From Manduca sexta (taxonomy: Eukaryota > Arthropoda > Insecta > Lepidoptera > Sphingidae): a stretch of DNA of 64,000 nt. Every line of letters begins with the position of its first letter. Position 1 is the first letter of the stretch. Below the pieces are notes generated by a model that was not told the origin of the DNA, searched no databases, and worked only from the letters and a program-made list of their open reading frames with translations. The stretch is from contig NC_051120.1 in NCBI RefSeq assembly GCF_014839805.1, forward strand, positions 6,014,001 to 6,078,000. Reading direction: 5' to 3'. A program made the position numbers and the translations under genes. Positions 61,079 through 64,000 of the stretch are shown in pieces.

Positions 61079-62635
61079 GTTTCTGCTAAATCAATTGTCT
61101 GCTAAATATACGTCAATGTCCACTAGAAGTTGTCTAACGTTTGAAAAATTAGCACACATTTTTTTTTGGTGACAGTATTTTTCAACCGGGTTAATTTTGA
61201 AGGGTGAAACCCTTATCTATTTATTGTGGTATGTTCTGCGTCTGAGTTCTCCTCCTTGGGTCATCATACGGTAGAATAGTATCCAACCGGATCCAAACAC
61301 CTGTACTCTCCCGCTTTAGAAGCGATAAAAAATGCGTTTAAGAATGGTAGACACTACTTATCGTTGATATTCATTCAGTGGTGACTTAGGTAATTTTAGC
61401 CTGTCACTATATCGATCTTTCATTGGGCAATACATAATTTAGATATAATTAACAAACAGATTTTGATTTAATATTTTTTTTTTACTTAAACTGCCATTTA
61501 CCCCCTTTTTCAATAAACGAATCCTATCGATTTTTACGATCCCTCGCACAAATGCATCAATCAGAATAATGTTTTTTGACAACCAACATTGGGTTCGTTT
61601 ATGAAAACGGCCGATAGTTACCGTTTTTTAAGGGATGCTTTTTTACTTCCCCCTCTTCCTCTTCCTGCCTCCTCGCATCGTTTTCCTCATTGCTAAGGGT
61701 CGTGATCTCCCGAACATGGAGTAATCTTTGTTTTGATTAAGTTGCGTCACCTATCTTTGGCATCGTGGAGCGCAACATGTAGCTTGGTTCTAAGCATGGA
61801 ACGGGTTAAGGAGTGGACTTTCCTGCCCACATTTAACTATAATCTAGTTGTAAGTTAAGATGCACAGTGACGTCATAAGAAAGCGATTAGATCCTATGAT
61901 CGCATACCAATGACCTCTGTTATGTCGTAATTACTATACGTCCACGCTGCATAAGGAAACGCGAGAAAACCCGGACACGTGGGAAAAAAGTATAATACTT
62001 GCGGTTTGTATACTAACTGACTGAGTTAGATCATCATTACGTCAATCATCAGTAAACATTGCGGCGAAGAGTGATTGATTTCTAAATAGACAAATATAGA
62101 GCATGTCTCAGTATGTGTTTATAGAAGAAGCAACATACAATACAAAAAAATATTATGCTGGCAAACTTAGATAAATGAATTATTAATATAAGTACCTATT
62201 AAACAATTAAATAGACCCAATATAAATAAAAAAAATAGACCAGATGTTTTATTTTGTTATATTTATATATGCGACTCTAGAAAATGTAATGTGTTCATCA
62301 GGGACTGAGGTTACAATATTTTATTCTGTTACCTCTTATTAAATAAAACAAATTATTTGTAACAACTCAGTTTGGTGTATGGCGACTAGAGGAGATTAGC
62401 CACTTAGCAACTACTAGTAGTACTTATTTAGGAGATATTATAGTGCACAGTTAGTGTGTCTGCAATACTCAGGTGCACTTTCTGTTTGTTTAATCTGATT
62501 GTCTGATAAATAGGAAATCCGTCTTTACCGGAAAGAGATCAAGTACGTGTTTTCCGAGGTACAGAAGTGGATACTGCTGATTTGCTGATTTGGAGCTGCA
62601 ACTGAAAAATTTTATGGCAGAGAACTGAGTCACAA
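61079..62635. other. Intergenic, no gene
   Basis: No open frame with family features. A stretch at 61625-61830 (CTCTTCCTCTTCCTGCCTCC, then ATTGCTAAGGGTCGTGATCTC and GTGGAGCGCAACATGTAGC) looks like an old dispersed repeat that I cannot assign. Confidence 0.4.
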
Positions 62636-62715
62636 TTTCCTGGCCCGACCTGGGATTCTAACCCGGGGCCTCAATACATCGTACCACTTGCGCAAACAAT
62701 TACACTACCAAAGCA
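62636..62715 (-). mobile_element. SINE head fragment
   Basis: The minus strand reads GGCTGCTTTGGTAGTGTAATTG, with GGTTAGAATCCCAGGTCGGG as the B-box region. Only the tRNA-like head remains. Confidence 0.6.
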
Positions 62716-64000
62716 GCCAGTTTCCGTTATTAATTGGGTACTCGTCATCGTTACATATAACAAACACTTCGAACACTAAATCACTGAAATGATCTGACGG
62801 ATTTTTATGATACTGTTGCATAATAAAGACAATTGATAATAAAATTTATTGACCGAACCCAGGATTTGCTAGTAGCATAGCGTAATTTATTATTATTTAA
62901 TAGCCTACGGTTTATAGTCAATTTTGACCATAAGGCGATGCATTTGTTTTACATCGAACTGAAGCCATTAATAAATAGTAATTACATAATACACTCACAC
63001 AAATATATCGCCATAAATCATACTTGTTTTCAAGCGTGTCAAGTTAACAACATAGTACATATGCCTCTAGGTATCACAACATTGTCAATTTCTATATTAT
63101 TAAGCTACAGTGCAATTACTAGGGGTTTTATCATATCATGTGTCTGGGTAACAGGACAATGTAGTGCATTGCAATCCTTTATTTCGGGTAGTTTTTTTTA
63201 TTGTTTATGGGTATTCAGAAATTGATAAAACATTAATTACGTTAACCTCTACCTAAAACTGTTTATTGATAGAACATAGATCATTGGCTGGAATAAGCAA
63301 AACTGGCAGTTGGCCAAGTTCGAATCGGTACGCCAAGTTCGGAGCAGTACTTTACTTAATTACCATAACATTAACTTACGTTTGTGACAACGACGAGACA
63401 ATCAGGGTTGAATTTGTGTATTTAAGTCCTGTCAAGTTTATTTCTGTTCCATGTTATATGAAATAGGGTTAATCCTTCTGTGCTTGAAGCTAATTTTAGG
63501 CCCCTGGTAAATAATTCACTTATGGTTTTTGAGAAGGAAAACTAAATCTGTTTTCTTCTCCCTTGCCAGAGTCTGGACCTAAGTTTTTAGTTTCAGCACT
63601 GAGTATAGAGGCAACGTGCTTAGATAGGTTATAAATTAATGCAGAGTCAATAATGGCGGATAAGCTTATGTTGCTTGTAAAGCTTTATTTATTAAAATTT
63701 AAACTCAACTGAATAATTTGATGAAATGCGGAAAATTTCAACTCGAATAAAAAATCAGTGGTAAGTCTGTTTTTTTTTTATTAAAATGAATGGAAATCCA
63801 TTGTAAAGCGATGTCTTGACTATACCCAAAGAATCGAAAGGGTAAGGGTCCAATTTTCACTCTACCGAAAATAGTTAGTCACCCCAAATGTTTATTTTGG
63901 CTCTAGTCTTAGCAGTAGCGAAAGTCTTGCGTAATTTTAGTTATCAGAGTCACAAGATCATAAGACTTGACTTATCGAAGGGTTTTGGACAACAGTGGTA
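62716..64000. other. Intergenic to right edge, no gene
   Basis: Two short open frames (62938-63225 and 63266-63466) have no family features and lack support from exon-like composition. Confidence 0.45.

Overview
The window is nuclear DNA of a moth or butterfly (Lepidoptera). It is AT-rich with short exons and many introns. It carries tRNA-derived SINEs, Helitrons ending in the CTAG hairpin typical of Lepidoptera, and hAT elements. The proteins are arthropod-type, including two RR-2 cuticular proteins. I cannot name the species. I see no prokaryotic, viral or CRISPR features, and no plausible new multi-gene system.

Left part (1-9000). The last exon of HMCES (abasic-site DNA-protein crosslink protein) runs off the left edge. 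A 6 kb block of mobile DNA follows: SINEs, three Helitron copies of which two are inverted around a 1.15 kb hAT element, and a Metulj-like SINE. Next come two single-exon genes that converge and overlap at their 3' ends: SARNP (SAP-domain mRNA-export factor, +) and SAMTOR/BMT2 (SAM sensor of mTORC1, -).

Central part (12700-37020). Three multi-exon housekeeping genes were rebuilt exon by exon with phases that close: KCMF1 (ZZ-type E3 ubiquitin ligase, -, 9 coding exons, 391 aa), HAT1 (histone acetyltransferase B, +, 8 exons, 402 aa) and msl-3 (chromobarrel/MRG subunit of the MSL H4K16 acetylation complex, -, 13 coding exons, 578 aa). KCMF1 and HAT1 are head-to-head. HAT1 and msl-3 are tail-to-tail. 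Two chromatin-acetylation genes are therefore neighbours, but nothing in the sequence shows that they work together. Introns carry a LINE reverse-transcriptase fragment, an hAT nested in a Helitron, a small MITE, and a Helitron-ended inverted repeat.

Right part (37000-64000). Two RR-2 cuticular protein genes, at 39.7-40.4 kb (-) and 58.1-59.3 kb (+), point away from each other across about 17.5 kb of gene-free DNA. The second has a one-base frameshift in its Ala/Pro/Val repeat tail. The gene-free DNA holds SINEs, Helitron remnants, and a degraded PIF/Harbinger-like element. That element contains a nearly perfect 362 bp foldback with TTAA at both ends. No gene is recognised from 59.4 kb to the right edge.
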